Of a stretch of 64,000 nucleotides of DNA, positions 61,068 through 64,000 are shown piece by piece. Position 1 is the stretch's first letter; each line of letters begins with the position of its first letter. The notes under the pieces are model-generated. The model was not told the DNA's origin. It searched no databases and worked only from the letters and a program-made list of their open reading frames with translations. Source of the stretch: Nymphaea colorata (taxonomy: Eukaryota; Streptophyta; Magnoliopsida; Nymphaeales; Nymphaeaceae); assembly GCF_008831285.2 (NCBI RefSeq), contig NC_045139.1:16164354-16228353 (forward strand), in the 5' to 3' direction. Both the position numbers and the translations under genes were made by a program.

Positions 61068-64000
61068 TTAGAACTGACTTCGGGTTTCACCGATTTGCTC
61101 TTTACGCATGTTCCCTTTCAAATTCCAAGATGCATCTGGAGAAGGGAGACTGAAATCATCGGGTTTTAAAGCCACAGGAAAGTCCGGCAACGGAGGTGCC
61201 TTCTCTGTGAAACTGCAGAGTACCACATTGTTTCATGTCAGAGAAAGAGGCAATTTAACAGTTACATATAATAATTGCCATGAATGCGTTTTATCATAAG
61301 ATGGGCCCCAAACAGGATTACACGGAATTTGCAAGAAAGAAACCATGCTCAAAGATGTATACTTTCTTACTTTTCGTGGCCACTATGGAGCTCATTGTTG
61401 GTACGAGCCCTGCAGGAAGCATCTTTTGGTATCCGCTCGTATAGATACTTCGTAGCCCCCCAGAGAGGTGGATTCCTGCTAATACAATATAAGGTAAATG
61501 GAAATTTAGCGCAATAAAAATAATATAACCACTTTACACTTGATACCATCGAAACCAAAATTTTCCCACAAAAAGGAGGAAAACTAAGATAAATTTGCGA
61601 AGGATGGACAGTGATCAGGAATGCCAGCTGACACTGGGCAAGGATGAAGGTGAAGGTAGCAGAGATCTTTTCTTTCAATGTTCTTAAATTTTCTTTAGAT
61701 AGCAAAAAGGACAGCCACATTTTTCAAGATTAAATCCTCTGAAATATAAGAAGTAATGGTTAAGAATTTACTTTTTAACGTCAGTCTGACAGTACACATT
61801 GTCTACATGAATCAGAAGACACGCAAATCTGACTCATAAACTGCTTTAATCAAATGAAGATTGAAAAATGCTGACTACCTTGATTGAGGAGGAGCCATGG
61901 AAAACTGCTCGGAGGCCTTTTTACTTTCATTGAGAAACTCTTCAGCTGCTTGTAGTGCAGCGACTGCCATAGCATGAGACTTCTCCGTGTTTGTCTCATC
62001 AAGAATTAGTCCATGGAAATAGTAGGCAGCAGCCTGTAAATATAGCAGTCCGATAAATTAGTATGCGTCAGTGTAAAAGGTGACACAAAGTCAAAAACTA
62101 CTAAAATATGTGATGAGCTAAGAAGATCGATGACAGCTAAAAACAGTATTTAATATTTACCGTAAGGTTCCATGAACAGTCGACGTGTTGAAATTGCTAT
62201 TCAAAATACTAATGTTAGAAAACTTTTCTCTATGTTATGACACACAGTGGAAGTACACAAAAAATAATAGCTCAATAGATACAGAATTTTTATCTTTCAA
62301 TGCCCACAGAGCCCTCACTCACAGGGAAACAGTGAAGTATCTCATATAATAGAACCATGACCGAATGGCTTCTGTGTGCTTGATAAATGAAGAAATCTGG
62401 GGTGGCGTTACCTTTCAAATAGTTCTCAATTTACGATGAAAGCAATGCAATCTGCCACGGCAGACGTGTAGAAATATATGGCGAAATGATCCTAGCACAT
62501 AGATTTCATACTAACTTGACTAGGACATAAAGTCCCAGGTACCTTCATTTTACAGCCATGTTAGCATTACCAGTCATGGTCCAATAATTCGTAGTCTCAA
62601 GATGGTAAAAGGTGAAAAAGCGCCAAGAAAGAGAGTTGATGAATGAAGATGTCAAACATACATCAGTCCCTGAGCAAATTCAAAGGAATAAAACAACAAT
62701 CTAGAAGCAGACCTTTGCTTCAGCATATTTCCATTTGATAAAGAGCCGATGTTTGTCTCCCCAGTAACTTGCCAAGGACACGTTCATGATATTTTCTTGA
62801 GCCTGTTAGAAAAATGAAACAAAAAAAGTTAAGAATATTTGCCCATGTTTTGAGCTTGGGGTAAACCATATAACCATGTCAACAAACAATGCCATGGCAG
62901 ATATGCCTAAAATCAATACACTGTTGAACAACACAAAACCAATGTCACTGGAGAAAGAAGCGTATAGGAAAACAAGACAGAACGGTAAGGTCCATTGCAT
63001 AACAAATACAAAAAAAATCGTAATACCTGTTGCCAATACTTCACCATTTCACAAGCAAGCCGTCGTTTTACAGCTAATGTCGCCTTGGCACTATCAATTG
63101 CCATTCCAAGTTGTATGTAGGCACCCTTTGGAGAAAAAGGAAAAAGTCAAGGGCAGGACAAACGAACTTAAAATTTGAATTGAAGGAAGTCAAATGATGG
63201 AAGAATGAAATAGACAAACCCCAAAGAAAAAGGTACAAAAAGGAATTTAAGCTATTAATTTGGCATGATGATTTTCCAGAACTGTATGCAAGAAAGGCGT
63301 TCATAATTGGTGACAGTTTACAAAAGTATACCTGGCCCAAGGCCTGTAGGCAAAGAGCGTTTAACACTTCTTCTGTCAGATCAACTGGAAGATTTTTCCT
63401 GCAAATTATTGATGAGCTTTAAAATCAAAATTGAAGGTTTCCATCCCATAAGAACGCACTGTCAACCAGTCGACTGATTCTGATAAGGGCCCAAACATCA
63501 CAAGTTCAACAAAGAATTAGTCTACAAACCTGACATCAGGAGGCAATCGAGGAATGACATTTTGAATAGCACAATCTAGGTATCCTGCTGCTTTTAGGAA
63601 AATATCAACAGAATTCCGCTTGCTATCTATGACAAAGGAACACACGACAAACAAAGGTCAGGCAGACATAAGCGGGGACGGTAAATAGACATACTCTATA
63701 TAAGCATGAGTAAGCAGCCAAAGGTGGTTACTCCTCTGATGGGATACAGAAAGCCATCAACAAAACTGCTAATGTGATTCCTTCAAATTTTATATGAAAA
63801 TCATTTTTTTTCTTTGTTTTAGCGAGAACTTCAGCACAATATCAAGGCTGTGCAACTAAAAATATTCAAAATTTAAGATCGCCAGCATATCAAATTAGCA
63901 TTCATGTAAAGTATACCAATAGCAACCCGTACTGTCTGATATCTGAGTCCTATAACACAGTGCAGATTGACCAGCCAGATACTGGCAAAATCCTCAGCAC
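61068..64000 (-). CDS. BRO1-domain (endosomal targeting) protein, C-terminal part; 5' end outside the window
   Basis: Exons on the minus strand, from the window edge: 64000-63917 (partial), 63626-63530, 63398-63332, 63125-63027, 62802-62713, 62033-61879, 61478-61371, 61212-61068 with the stop at 61068-61070. About 280 residues are visible. Motifs include AEDFASIWLVNLHCVIGLRY, KAAGYLDCAIQNVIPRLPPD, LNALCLQALGQ, KATLAVKRRLACEMVKYWQQ, AAAYYFHGLILDE and NPPLWGATKYLYERIPKD. This is the helical BRO1 fold in a plant-specific short protein like Arabidopsis AT1G73390 and AT1G17940. BRO1 domains bind ESCRT-III in endosomal sorting; the exact role of this short plant class is poorly known. The gene is truncated only by the window edge. 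Confidence 0.88.

Overview
This window is nuclear DNA of a flowering plant. Every recognisable gene has its closest known relatives in land plants: a TIP3-type tonoplast aquaporin, an NDR1/HIN1-like protein, a plastid WAT1-related transporter and a TSL-kinase-interacting protein. Genes are split by GT-AG introns of up to 5.1 kb, coding islands sit in AT-rich DNA, and small non-autonomous DNA transposons and SINE-like elements fill the gaps. Genus cannot be fixed by eye. I see no bacterial, organellar or viral gene.

Layout: a TEX2-like SMP lipid-transfer protein (+, 3566-14271); dUTPase (+, 15474-17199); a TIP3 aquaporin (-, 17930-19134); the splicing factor SYF1 (+, 22423-31087); a plastid WAT1-related EamA transporter (+, 33330-37705); an NHL6-like LEA_2 protein (+, 43494-44255); tRNA-Leu(AAG) (+, 47274-47354); TKI1-like SANT protein (+, 50356-59843); and the C-terminal two thirds or so of a BRO1-domain protein (-, 61068 to beyond 64000). 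All exon models were built by hand from splice sites and reading phase, and all remain in frame. The genes are independent housekeeping or stress functions, not a pathway. However, from memory TEX2-like, TIP3 and BRO1-like genes are also near neighbours in Arabidopsis (AT1G73190/73200/73390 and AT1G17810/17820/17940), so part of the order looks like ancient synteny.

The strongest non-gene signal is a family of non-autonomous, hAT-like transposons with ends close to CTATGTCACATGGGTGC and 8-bp target duplications. Four copies are seen: one in an intron of each of TEX2-like, SYF1 and TKI1, plus one nested inside the TKI1 copy. Three of the four have perfect target duplications. Other points are a TIP3 with serine in place of the pore histidine, degraded tandem copies of dUTPase exon 2 inside its own intron 1, paired E2F sites before dUTPase, and a SINE with an 18-bp perfect target duplication.
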